The translations under genes were made by a program, and so were the position numbers. A DNA stretch of 64,000 nt from Pacificitalea sp040119125 (GTDB lineage Bacteria > Pseudomonadota > Alphaproteobacteria > Rhodobacterales > Rhodobacteraceae), in assembly GCA_040119125.1 (NCBI GenBank), contig JBEDTR010000005.1:1-64000 (forward strand). The letters run 5' to 3'. The notes under the pieces are model-generated. The model was given only the letters and a program-made list of their open reading frames with translations, was not told the origin of the DNA and made no database searches. Shown in pieces: positions 54,466 through 63,700 of this stretch (position 1 is the stretch's first letter; each line of letters starts with the position of its first letter).

Positions 54466-55089
54466 TTAGATATCAAAGAAGACGGTCTCGCGATCGCCCT
54501 GCAGGTGTATGTCAAAACGGTAGCCGCCGTCGATCTTCTGCGCGATCAACGAAGGCACGCGGCTGGTATGCTCGATCCGGGCCAGCAGCGGATCGGCGGC
54601 GTTGGCCTCGGCCTCATCGTCGAAATAGATACGGGTGTGCAGACCCAGATTGATCCCGCGCGCCACGATCCAGACCGAAATATGCGGCGCCTGCATGCGC
54701 CCGTCGGGCCACGGCACAGCACCGGGTTTCACGGTGTCGAACCGGAAGGTGCCGGTCTCGCCATCCGTGGGCTGCCGCCCCCAGCCGGTGAAATGCGGAT
54801 CGGCCTGTCCGCGCGTCTCGGACGGGCTGTTGTATAGTCCCGCCGCGTCGGCCTGCCAGATTTCCAGCATCGCGTCGCGGATCGCTGTTCCGGTGCCGTC
54901 GAACACCTGTCCTTCGATGCGGATGCGTGCGCCCTGCGCGTCGCCCGTGATCATTTCACGGCCCGGATCGTCATAGACGCCCTCAATGCCTGCGAATGTC
55001 GGCACGCAGCCGATATGGACATAGGGACCGGCGGTCTGCGACGGGCTTTCTTTCAGGTAGTTCAGCGCCTGATAATTTGCATGGGTCAT
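54466..55089 (-). CDS. pcaG: Protocatechuate 3,4-dioxygenase alpha subunit
   Basis: A 207-aa non-iron subunit of the intradiol dioxygenase that opens protocatechuate to beta-carboxy-cis,cis-muconate. It starts MTHANYQALNYLKESPSQTAGPYVH-like, with GPYVHIG, ARIRIEGQVFDGTG and HISVWIVARG matching the family. ATG 55089 lies one base after the pcaH stop. The iron ligands are in PcaH. Confidence 0.93.
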   Translation of the reverse strand: MTHANYQALNYLKESPSQTAGPYVHIGCVPTFAGIEGVYDDPGREMITGDAQGARIRIEGQVFDGTGTAIRDAMLEIWQADAAGLYNSPSETRGQADPHFTGWGRQPTDGETGTFRFDTVKPGAVPWPDGRMQAPHISVWIVARGINLGLHTRIYFDDEAEANAADPLLARIEHTSRVPSLIAQKIDGGYRFDIHLQGDRETVFFDI

Positions 55090-55090
55090 C

Positions 55091-55840
55091 TCAATTCCCC
55101 TCCAGCCGGTTTTCAAACAGGGTCGAGCGGCGCCCCCGCAGCACGATGTTGAACTGATAGGCGCGCGCGTCCATCGGAATAGTCGCATTCATGTCGAGCC
55201 GCGCCACCAGCCGATCAATCGCCTCAGGATCGGGGATCGTCTTAACGATGGGGCACAGCGCGATATGCGGATCGCCCTCGAAATACATCTGGGTGATCAG
55301 CCGCTGCGCAAAGCCCTGCCCGAAGACCGAAAAATGGATATGCGCAGGCCGCCAGTCGTTCACGCCATTGGGCCACGGATAGGGTCCGGGCTTGACGGTG
55401 CGGAAATGATAAAAGCCGTTCTCATCGCTGATCGCCCGGCCACAACCGCCGAAGTTCGGGTCAAGCGGGGCCAGATAGGCGTCCTTCTTATGGCGGTAGC
55501 GACCGCCAGCATTGGCTTGCCAGAATTCGACCAGAACCCCCGGCACCGGCTGCGCGCGTTCGTCCAGAACCCGGCCATGCACGATGATCCGCTCGCCGAT
55601 CGCGCCTTCGCCGGGCGCGGCAAAGTTCAGGGTCAGATCATTGTCCAACTCCCCGATCATACCATGCCCGAAGACCGGGCCGGTCGTCTCGGCAATGGAA
55701 TTATCAAAGGAAATCCGGGCCTTTTGCGGCGAGCGCAGGATCGAGGTCTTATACCCCGGTGTCAGCGCGGGCGGATGCCAGTCCAGATCACGGGCAAAGA
55801 ACGCGCCGGTTTCGGGCGTAGATTTGGCTGTATCGCTCAT
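55091..55840 (-). CDS. pcaH: Protocatechuate 3,4-dioxygenase beta subunit
   Basis: A 249-aa catalytic subunit holding non-haem Fe(III). The ligands are in place: Tyr in GRYRHKKD, Tyr in PGPYPWPNG, and the two His in RPAHIHFSVFG. Starts MSDTAKSTPETGAFF after GGAGGA. Its first codons overlap the end of pcaC by 4 bases (ATGA). Confidence 0.95.
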   Translation of the reverse strand: MSDTAKSTPETGAFFARDLDWHPPALTPGYKTSILRSPQKARISFDNSIAETTGPVFGHGMIGELDNDLTLNFAAPGEGAIGERIIVHGRVLDERAQPVPGVLVEFWQANAGGRYRHKKDAYLAPLDPNFGGCGRAISDENGFYHFRTVKPGPYPWPNGVNDWRPAHIHFSVFGQGFAQRLITQMYFEGDPHIALCPIVKTIPDPEAIDRLVARLDMNATIPMDARAYQFNIVLRGRRSTLFENRLEGN

Positions 55841-56256
55841 TTTTGCTCCTCCGATGTCCCGGCCGAGGCGGAGGCTGCGGCATCCATCTCGGCAAAGGTC
55901 TGCTTGGCGATCTTGAAGGCGTGATTGGCAGCGGGCACCCCGGCATAGATCCCGACATGCAGGATCGTCTCGCGAATATCCTCGCGCGTGGCCCCCGTGT
56001 TGGCGGTGGCGCGGATATGCATCGCGACCTCCTCCCAATGGCCCAGCCCCATCAGCAGCGCCAATGTGACGATGGAGCGGTCGCGCTTGCTCCAATCCGG
56101 GCGGGACCAGACATGACCCCAAGCGGCTTCGGTGATGAGGTTCTGAAACGGCGCGTCGAAGTCGGTCTTGGCGGCCTCGGCCCGGTCGACATGGGCCGCC
56201 CCCAGCACGCTGCGCCGCGTCTCCATCCCCTGATCAAACCGTGTGCTGTCGCTCAT
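55837..56256 (-). CDS. pcaC: 4-carboxymuconolactone decarboxylase
   Basis: A 139-aa AhpD-fold enzyme that makes beta-ketoadipate enol-lactone from gamma-carboxymuconolactone. The motif EVAMHIRATANTGATREDI near residue 85 is diagnostic. ATG 56256 (MSDSTRFDQGMETRR) follows GGGAGAG. First gene of the operon, divergent from pcaQ. pcaD and pcaB, the other steps, are not in the window. Confidence 0.92.
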   Translation of the reverse strand: MSDSTRFDQGMETRRSVLGAAHVDRAEAAKTDFDAPFQNLITEAAWGHVWSRPDWSKRDRSIVTLALLMGLGHWEEVAMHIRATANTGATREDIRETILHVGIYAGVPAANHAFKIAKQTFAEMDAAASASAGTSEEQK

Positions 56257-56298
56257 TGCTGCTCTCCCGCTGCCATCCATCCGCTGTTCGGGGCTTTA

Positions 56299-56325
56299 TC
56301 ACATAGCGCAATTGCGATTTATAAT
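56299..56325. promoter_or_regulatory. Candidate PcaQ operator between pcaC and pcaQ
   Basis: A perfect palindrome CGCAATTGCG (56307-56316) lies within ATAGCGCAATTGCGATTTAT in the 111-bp divergent intergenic region. LysR regulators bind short dyads in such places. It does not match the S. meliloti PcaQ site well, so the assignment is by position only. Confidence 0.4.
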
Positions 56326-56367
56326 AACATTCATCCGGAGCATTAATTCCAAAATGGATATGGATCT

Positions 56368-57315
56368 ATGACCCTGAAGGTCTCCGACCGGCTCAAGCTG
56401 CGTCATTTGGAAGTGTTCGTCGAGGTCGCGCGCCAGAAATCCGTCAGCCGCGCGGGCGAGCGTCTGGCCCTGACCCAGCCCGCCGTCAGCCGCACCCTGC
56501 GGGAGTTGGAGCAGGTGCTGGGCAAGCCACTGCTGGAACGTGACGGGCGCGGCATCCGTCTGTCGCCTTTCGGCGAGATGTTTCTGGGCCATGCCGGCGC
56601 CTCCCTCGCCGCCGCGCGCAACGGGCTGGAGGCATTGACGCGGATCGATCAGGCGGAGCGCCCGCTGGTGCGGATCGGGGCGCTGCCCACGGTGTCGGGA
56701 TCGGTCCTGCCGGACGCGGTGGCGCGGTTTCGCGCAGCGGGGCGGATCGGACGGCTGCGTATCTCGACCGGCGAAAACGAGCAGCTTCTCGACCGGCTTC
56801 GCGCAGGTAACCTCGATCTGGTAGTGGGCCGCCTGCCCGCCCCCGAGCGCATGGTCGCGCTCAGCTTTGAGCCGCTTTACCGGGAGGAGGTCGTGGTGGT
56901 GGTTGCCGCCGGGCATACGCTGGCCCGGCACGCGCGGATCACGGGCGACGACCTTGCCGCCCATCCGATGCTGATGCCCGGCCCCGGCTCAATCATCCGA
57001 CCTTTTGCCGAGCGGCTGTTTGTCGAGCATGGCCTGCCGATCCCGCCCGACGCGGTGGAGACAGTGTCAGCCGGGATCGGGCGTGGCATGACCCGCGATC
57101 ACGGTGCGATCTGGGTAATTTCACGCGGTGTGGTCGAAGATGACCTTGCCACCGGGCGGCTTGTGGCGCTGCCCATCGACACCCGGTCCACATGGGGCGC
57201 GGTGGGCCTGTGCCTGCGCACAGGACGGGAACTGAGCACGGAGGAAGCCGCCCTTGTCACCGCCCTGCGCGAGGTGTGCATGGATCGTCAGACCCGCCTG
57301 CCACCCCCGGCATGA
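56368..57315 (+). CDS. pcaQ: PcaQ, LysR-type activator of the pca operon
   Basis: A 315-aa LysR regulator. HTH in the first 65 residues (RHLEVFVEVARQKSVSRAG, then PAVSRTLRELEQVLG), effector domain after. The sequence and its place divergent from pcaC-pcaH-pcaG fit PcaQ, which activates pca genes with beta-carboxy-muconate or gamma-carboxymuconolactone as inducer. Convergent with znuA. Confidence 0.92.
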   Translation: MTLKVSDRLKLRHLEVFVEVARQKSVSRAGERLALTQPAVSRTLRELEQVLGKPLLERDGRGIRLSPFGEMFLGHAGASLAAARNGLEALTRIDQAERPLVRIGALPTVSGSVLPDAVARFRAAGRIGRLRISTGENEQLLDRLRAGNLDLVVGRLPAPERMVALSFEPLYREEVVVVVAAGHTLARHARITGDDLAAHPMLMPGPGSIIRPFAERLFVEHGLPIPPDAVETVSAGIGRGMTRDHGAIWVISRGVVEDDLATGRLVALPIDTRSTWGAVGLCLRTGRELSTEEAALVTALREVCMDRQTRLPPPA

Positions 57316-57328
57316 TCCGTCGCGCGGT

Positions 57329-58426
57329 CTAGCCAAGACAGTCTGCAAAACCTGCGGCCAGCTCGTTGAGAAGCGTATCATAGAGGCCCGCCCCCGGCGT
57401 CAGCCCACCGCCCAGCGGGTCCATCGTGACAGTGCGCAGATCGCCCGACGCCGCCAACCGTTCGGCCATGCGGCTGCCGGAACCGCCCTCCAACACCACA
57501 CAAGTGACGTTTTCCGTGTCGATCACGCCTTCGACCTCGCGCAGGCGGGCGGGTCCGGGCTCCACCGCGTCACTGTCAGACAGCGCCCCTGCGGCGCGCA
57601 CACCGAAGGCCGCCTCGAAATACTGCCAGCTGTCATGTGCGGTCAGGAACGCCGCATCCCCAACAGGCGCCAGACGAGCAGTCACATCACTGCGCAGCGC
57701 TGTCAGGCGATCCTGCGCGGCAGATGCATTCGCGCGATAGGTGTCGGCATTTTCAGGATCAAGCACGGCCAGTTCATCGGCAATCAGCGCCAGCCATGCG
57801 GACCCATTGGCCGGGTCGAGCCAAGCATGCGGGTCGTCCCCAGTATGAGTGTGGCCATGGGCGTTTTCTGCATGATCGCTGTGATCGGCTTCGTCATGCG
57901 GCTCATCATGGCCGGCCTCCTCGGCGTGATCATGATCATCCTCGGCGTGGTCGTGCTCGGCGTGATCGTGCTCGCTGTGGTCGTGCTCATCCTCGCTGTG
58001 GTCGTGCTCATCCTCGGCATGATCCTCTTCATCACCGTGGCCGGCATGCCCCTCGGCCATCGGCCCCTCGAAATGCGCCCCTTCGCGCACAGGCAGCAGC
58101 GTGGTTTCAGGCCGTTCCAGAAGCTCGATCACCTGCGCATTGGAGGCCAAGCTTTCAAGCGGATCGTGAATCCACGGGGTCAGCCCCTCGCCCATGATGA
58201 TAGCGAGGTCCGCCTCGCTCAGCGCGCGCGCCTCGGATGGGCGCAGGGCATAGCCGTGCGGCGATGCGCCGGGGCCGATCAACAGCGCCGGTTCCGCGAC
58301 GCCGTCCATCACCTGGGCCACCAAAGCATGCACCGGTGCAATATCCGCCACGACCGTCGGTGCCGCCATCACAGGCAGCCCGCCGAGCATGGTTACAGGA
58401 GCAAGGGCAAGAAGACTTGGGCGCAT
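57329..58426 (-). CDS. znuA: ZnuA, periplasmic zinc-binding protein
   Basis: A 365-aa ABC solute-binding protein (cluster A-I). Signal peptide about residues 1-21 (ending VMAA). The Zn ligands are spread among ADIAPVHAL, the domain after the loop (DPHAWLDP) and FLTAHDSWQYF. Between residues about 120 and 195 it has a long His/Asp/Glu-rich loop of repeated HDHSEDE-like units, a metal-scavenging arm typical of ZnuA but long here. Divergent from zur across a Zur box. ATG 58426 is chosen for the signal peptide. Confidence 0.93.
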   Translation of the reverse strand: MRPSLLALAPVTMLGGLPVMAAPTVVADIAPVHALVAQVMDGVAEPALLIGPGASPHGYALRPSEARALSEADLAIIMGEGLTPWIHDPLESLASNAQVIELLERPETTLLPVREGAHFEGPMAEGHAGHGDEEDHAEDEHDHSEDEHDHSEHDHAEHDHAEDDHDHAEEAGHDEPHDEADHSDHAENAHGHTHTGDDPHAWLDPANGSAWLALIADELAVLDPENADTYRANASAAQDRLTALRSDVTARLAPVGDAAFLTAHDSWQYFEAAFGVRAAGALSDSDAVEPGPARLREVEGVIDTENVTCVVLEGGSGSRMAERLAASGDLRTVTMDPLGGGLTPGAGLYDTLLNELAAGFADCLG

Positions 58427-58477
58427 TGGATATCCTAACGCTGGGGGTTGATGTTGATGGGCCGTAGGGCTAAACGT

Positions 58478-58497
58478 AATGTTATAACCTATCAACC
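58478..58497. promoter_or_regulatory. Zur box in the znuA-zur intergenic region
   Basis: The sequence TAATGTTATAACCTATCAAC (58478-58497) is close to the alphaproteobacterial Zur operator TGTTATA-N2-TATAACA. It lies between the divergent znuA and zur-znuCB genes and could repress both when zinc is plentiful. Confidence 0.75.
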
Positions 58498-58516
58498 CCG
58501 AAAATGACGGAGCACC

Positions 58517-59053
58517 ATGCCCCCAGCCCTCCCCGTCGATACGCCCTCCGATCTGCCCTTGGGCTTTGCGGAGCATGACCACGCTGCATGCCGCCGTGCA
58601 GCCTTGGACCGGGCGGCTGCGCGCTGTGCCGAAGGACGCTTGCAGCTGACGCCGGTGCGCCGCCGGGTGCTGGAAATCCTGCTTGAAGCCCATGCCGCGC
58701 AAGGTGCCTATGACGTGCTGGAGCGGCTTTCGGCAGAAGGTATGGGCAGCCAACCGCCCGTGGCCTACAGAGCGCTGAAATTTCTGACAGATCACGGGTT
58801 TGCGCATCGCATCGAGCGGCTGAATGCCTATGTCGCCTGCGCGCATCCTGAGGCCGCGCATGATCCGGGTTTCATGATTTGCCGCACCTGCGGGCTGGTC
58901 GCGGAAGCCCCGATTGAACCTGCGCGCAGCGCTCTGGGTCGTAGCGCGGCGGAGACGGGATTCACCATCGAGAAGACGGTGATGGAGGCCGAAGGCCTGT
59001 GCCCCAGCTGCCGCGATCCGCATGATCCCGAGGCCGCGGGCGCGCCATGCTGA
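58517..59053 (+). CDS. zur: Zur, zinc-responsive Fur-family repressor
   Basis: A 178-aa Fur-family regulator. Winged-helix domain (LTPVRRRVLEILLEAHAA, then PPVAYRALKFLTDHGFAHRIE); C-terminal dimerisation domain with CRTCG and CPSC, the structural zinc site. The N-terminal His/Cys segment EHDHAACRRAA resembles other Zur proteins. It overlaps znuC by 7 bases, so the repressor is co-translated with the importer. Confidence 0.92.
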   Translation: MPPALPVDTPSDLPLGFAEHDHAACRRAALDRAAARCAEGRLQLTPVRRRVLEILLEAHAAQGAYDVLERLSAEGMGSQPPVAYRALKFLTDHGFAHRIERLNAYVACAHPEAAHDPGFMICRTCGLVAEAPIEPARSALGRSAAETGFTIEKTVMEAEGLCPSCRDPHDPEAAGAPC

Positions 59054-59919
59054 TCCGCGCCGAAGGGCTGAGCATACGCCAGCAGGGCAAGCTGATCCTC
59101 GACCGGATCGACCTTACCATCCACCCCCGCGAAATCGTCACCGTGGTAGGGCCCAACGGGTCCGGAAAATCGACGCTGTTGCGCGCGCTGCTGGGTGCGC
59201 TGCCGCACGCCGCAGGCCGGGTTGCGCGGGCCGAGGGGCTCCGCATCGGCTATGTGCCGCAAAGCCTGCAAGTCGATCCGACCCTGCCCATCACCGTGCG
59301 CCGGTTCCTTGACCTGCCCCACCGCCGCCCCGCTGCCGCCATCCGCACCGCATTGGAAGACGCCGGCGTGCCGACGCTGGCCGGACGCCAGATGAGCGTG
59401 CTTTCGGGTGGGCAGTTTCAGCGCGTCCTGTTGGCGCGTGCGTTGCTATCCGAGCCGCAATTGCTGATCCTCGATGAGCCGACGCAGGGTCTCGACCAGC
59501 CGGGCAGCGCCGCGTTCTACCGCCAGATCGAAGAGGTCCGCGACCGCACCGGCTGCGCCGTGCTGATGGTCAGTCACGAGCTGCATGTGGTGATGAGCGC
59601 GTCGGACCGGGTGATCTGCCTGAACGGCCATGTCTGTTGCGAAGGCACACCGGAGGTCGTCAGTTCCGCCCCCGCCTATCGTGCCCTCTTCGGCACGGGC
59701 ACTGGCGGGGCGCTGGCGCTATACCGTCACGACCACGCGCCGGGACATAATCATGACCATGGGCACCATGAGCATGACGGGGCAGCCTGCCAGCATGACC
59801 ACTCCCAGCCTCAGCCTCAAGGGGTTGAGCCCGCACAGGCAGGCGGACAGGGGCACGACGACCCGCTGTCTCACGATGACGGCGCGCTCGCGCCCGCAGA
59901 TACGGCAAGGACAGCCTGA
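59047..59919 (+). CDS. znuC: ZnuC, zinc ABC transporter ATPase with His-rich tail
   Basis: A 290-aa ATPase that powers zinc import through ZnuB. Walker A GPNGSGKST near residue 37, signature LSGGQFQRVL near residue 118, Walker B LLILDEP near residue 140. The ABC domain ends by residue about 225. The remaining 65 residues hold a His/Asp run (HDHAPGHNHDHGHHEHDG) not needed for catalysis, which may sense or buffer cytoplasmic zinc. Confidence 0.94.
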   Translation: MLIRAEGLSIRQQGKLILDRIDLTIHPREIVTVVGPNGSGKSTLLRALLGALPHAAGRVARAEGLRIGYVPQSLQVDPTLPITVRRFLDLPHRRPAAAIRTALEDAGVPTLAGRQMSVLSGGQFQRVLLARALLSEPQLLILDEPTQGLDQPGSAAFYRQIEEVRDRTGCAVLMVSHELHVVMSASDRVICLNGHVCCEGTPEVVSSAPAYRALFGTGTGGALALYRHDHAPGHNHDHGHHEHDGAACQHDHSQPQPQGVEPAQAGGQGHDDPLSHDDGALAPADTARTA

Positions 59920-59921
59920 CC

Positions 59922-60719
59922 ATGACCTTCCTCGACGATTTCGTGATCCGCGCCGCGCTGGCGGGGATCGGCGTGGCGCTGGCGGCTGCCATGCCCGGCT
60001 GTTTCGTGGTCTGGCGGCGCATGGCCTATTTCGGCGATGCCACCGCCCATGCCGCCCTGTTGGGCGTGGCGCTGTCGCTAGCGTTTTCAATGTCGGTTCC
60101 CGCAGGCGTTCTGGCCGTGGCGCTGGCGGTGGCGCTATTGATGGGACGGATCGGTGGCGGAGCGCTGGCGCATGACACCGCGCTGGGGGTGATGGCCCAT
60201 GGCGCGCTGGCGCTGGGGTTGGTCGCGGTCAGCCTGACGCCCGGTGTGCGGGTCGACCTGGACACCTATCTGTTCGGGGATATCCTCGCCGTCAGCCGCG
60301 CCGATCTTGCGGTGATCTGGGGCGGGGCGGTCGTAGTTGTGGCGCTGATGTCTTGGCGCTGGTCGCGGCTTCTGACCGCAACGCTCGGCCCGGATCTGGC
60401 CATCGCTGACGGCATTGATCCGAAGCGCGAGAGCTTGATCCTGACGCTTGTGTTGGCGCTGGTCGTCGCCGTGGCGATCAAGGTCGTGGGAGCCCTTCTG
60501 ATCACCGCCATGCTGATCATTCCCGCCGCCGCCGCGCGCCCGCTCGCCCGCACGCCCGAGGCGATGGCCGCACTGGCCGCCGCGATCGGGACGCTTTCGG
60601 CGCTGGCGGGGCTGCGGCTGGCATGGGTTCTCGACGCGCCAGCCGGGCCCTCGATCGTCGTGGCGGCGCTGATAATCTTTGGTGTGTCGCTCGGCACGGC
60701 CCGGCTGCGTCAGACCTGA
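59922..60719 (+). CDS. znuB: ZnuB, zinc ABC transporter permease
   Basis: A 265-aa inner-membrane permease with about eight TM helices of the ABC-3 family. Begins MTFLDDFVIRAALAGIG; GDATAHAALLGVAL and KVVGALLITAMLIIPAAAA are family signatures. Two bases after znuC stop; the last gene of the zur-znuC-znuB unit. It is convergent with the CheB-CheR gene. Confidence 0.95.
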   Translation: MTFLDDFVIRAALAGIGVALAAAMPGCFVVWRRMAYFGDATAHAALLGVALSLAFSMSVPAGVLAVALAVALLMGRIGGGALAHDTALGVMAHGALALGLVAVSLTPGVRVDLDTYLFGDILAVSRADLAVIWGGAVVVVALMSWRWSRLLTATLGPDLAIADGIDPKRESLILTLVLALVVAVAIKVVGALLITAMLIIPAAAARPLARTPEAMAALAAAIGTLSALAGLRLAWVLDAPAGPSIVVAALIIFGVSLGTARLRQT

Positions 60720-60729
60720 GCGACACGGT

Positions 60730-63700
60730 TTATGCGTCCGAAGCGCTCTCCGGGTCCGTCCCGCTGCTGTTTTCCAAACGGAGAGGCTTGGCGCTCCCCT
60801 CGATGCGATCGCTCTCGTCGGCCTCGCGCACCAGCCCGATGAAGCCGCTGCGGTTATTTTCGATCAGCGCCCCCACAAGCTCCAGCCGGATCAGTTTGTC
60901 GTCTGGGCACAAAACCTGCCCCGTGACCCGGAATTCCTCATTGTGGCGCAGCGCCGTCCTCAGCGCCTGTTCGATCTGATCGCGATCCTCCGGCACGAAA
61001 AGCTGGTGCATATCGAGAAGTTTCGGAGGGGTCTTTTCCGGGGCAAGGCCAAACAATGTATAGACCCGCCCGGACCATTCCATCGTATCGAGTTCGATAT
61101 CATACCGGAAATGGCCAATCGCAGCCATATGCTCCACCAATGCCATCTTGTGCAGAAGTTCGGTGCGCTCGACCATTTCGGTGGCGTTGACCTCTGAGAT
61201 CATCAGCGTCGCGCCGCGCAGGTTGTTGCGATCATCGAAATAGGGCGCGCAGCTCATCCGAAACACGCTTTCGCCGTGGCGGATCTGATCCTCGACGGTT
61301 TCGCGCAGACGCAGGGTGCGATCACAGAATTTCACCAGCGAGGGGAAGTGATCGGGCACGGTGCATTGGCTCAGATGGAAATTCTCGCAATTCTCGGGCA
61401 GGCGGAACATGCGCCGGGCGATGGCCGAGGTGCGCACGATTTGCAGCGCGGTATCGAGGACCAACACCACCAGCGGCGCCTCCCCCAGAACCGAGGTCAG
61501 TTCCGACGACATGAGTGACAGCTCGGTCGCATTGACCTGCATTTCCTCGTTAACTGTAATCAGCTCCTCATTGGTGGCCTGCAATTCCTCGTTCGAGGTC
61601 TCAAGCTCTTCGTTTGAGGCCTGCAACTCCTCGTTGGTGGATTGCAGTTCTTCGTTCACGGATTGCAGTTCTTCATTCGAGGTCTGCAATTCCTCAACCA
61701 TCTGCTCCAGCGCTTCGCGGGCCGAGGCCACATCGGCTTCCAACTGCCTGATCCGCGCCGAGGGCAGCGCCCCATCGCTATCTTCGGCGGCGTCCAACTC
61801 GGGCGAGACCTGATGCCGGTGGAAGGCAATCAAAACATAGCGTTCGCCATCGTCCTGCCCGGTCAGTGGGATCGCTTCGAGCTGGATATGGGCCCAGTCC
61901 GGGCGCCCCGGATCGGTATGGCGCAAACCGGTGCGGCGGATCTGGCGTTTCACTGCCAGCGCCGACAGGCTTGCCGCCTCCTCCCGGAAGGGCGAGCGCA
62001 GGATGCTGAGCTGAAGGTTCAGGCGGGACTGCTCAGAAATATGCAAAAACGGGGTGATATCGCCATAGACCCGCAAGATCCGTCCGTCCGAGGTGATAAG
62101 GATCGAATCCGCCGATATCGCGCGTGCCAGAGAATCAAACATGCGCCGATCCGCGCTTTGCACGGGAAGCTTCGGCTCAGGATGGCCACTGCGGATTTCC
62201 GACGGGCTGAACGGCAGCCGCGACGAGGAGCCGCTGCGAAAGGCCAGCCGTTTACGGTAAATGCGCTCTTTCTCCGACATCGGCTCAAGATCGATCTGCG
62301 CGCGGGAGATATTCTCAGATGTGCCCAGAAACAGCAGACCACCGGGATTAAGCGCATATCCCAACCGGGCGAGGACCTTCTCCTGCAGTCGATTGCCGAA
62401 ATAGATCAGCACGTTGCGCATTGAAATCAGGTCAATATTGATGAAGGGCGGATCCTGGCAGACATTGTGATCCGAAAACATGATGCAGGACCGCAGCCGC
62501 GCGATGACCCGCACGCGGTCCTTCTCGACATGAAAATATCGCTGCGCAAGTTCTTCGGGCACATCATGCAGGGCCGACAACGGATAGACCCCGCGCCGGG
62601 CCACTTCGAGCGCAGATTTATCGATATCAGTCGCAAAGATTTGCACCCGATCATCGCCAATCGCCTCGGGCCCGCCAAGCGCCTCGGCCACGAGGATCGC
62701 CATCGAATAGGCTTCCTCGCCCGTGGCGCAGCCTGCCACCCACAGCCGGATCGAACGATGCTCCGACAAAGACACCAGCTGCCGGATATGCTGTGACAAA
62801 GCTTCGAATTCGGCCGTATCGCGGAAAAACCGTGTGACCGAAATCAGCAGATCCTTGAACAGCGCGTCCAACTCATTTGGGTTGGTGCGGCAATGGCCGA
62901 CATATTCGCTGTAATCGGTGATCCCGATCGCCGCCATGCGCCGCTGGATACGCCGGTTGATCGTGGTTTCCTTGTATTCCCGAAAATCGACCCGCGTGCG
63001 TGCCAGCAAGGTATGAAGCAGATCGGACGAGCCATCGACGCTCGACGCCATCGAATCGTCCTCGATCATTCCTGGCTCGGACAAGATGCGGACGATATCG
63101 CGCCCGATCCGGCCCGGCGGCAGCACCAGATCGACACAGCCTGTATTGGCTGCCGAACTGGGCATACCATCGTATTTCGCCGTCACCAGATCCTGCGCGA
63201 TGGTAATGCCACCCGCCTCGCGGATGGCCCGGATGCCATAGCTGCCGTCGCTGCCTGTGCCCGACAAAACGACGCCGACCGCACGGTCCCCCAATTCCAT
63301 TGCAAGCGACGTCATAAGCCGGTCCCCCGAAGGCTTCGGCGCTGCCGCGGGACCGGAGGGATTTTGCAGCCGCAGCTTGCCGTCATTCAGCACCACATCG
63401 GAGCCGGGAGGCGTGACATAAATCGTGTCGGGCTCTGGCGTTATATCGTCGGCAATCTCGCGCAGCGACAATTGCGTTTCCCGCGACAGCAATGTCGTCA
63501 TCAACGATTTATGCGAAGCCGACAGGTGTTGCGCGATGACATAGGCAATGCCTGCGTCGGTCGGCAATTCCTGCACCAGCGCCGATAACGCTTCGAGCCC
63601 CCCCGCCGAGGCCACAATGCCCACGACCGTGAAATCAAGCGTCTTGGCTGGCTGGTCCCCATTCTCGCCGACTTGGGCGTCTGGCGCGTCAACTGGGCCT

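Noticed and set aside
57254..58438. Plus-strand frame with Val/Ile/Leu-rich apparent membrane segment
   Set aside because: The hydrophobic run is the reverse complement of the His/Asp/Glu repeat codons in znuA, not a real membrane protein.
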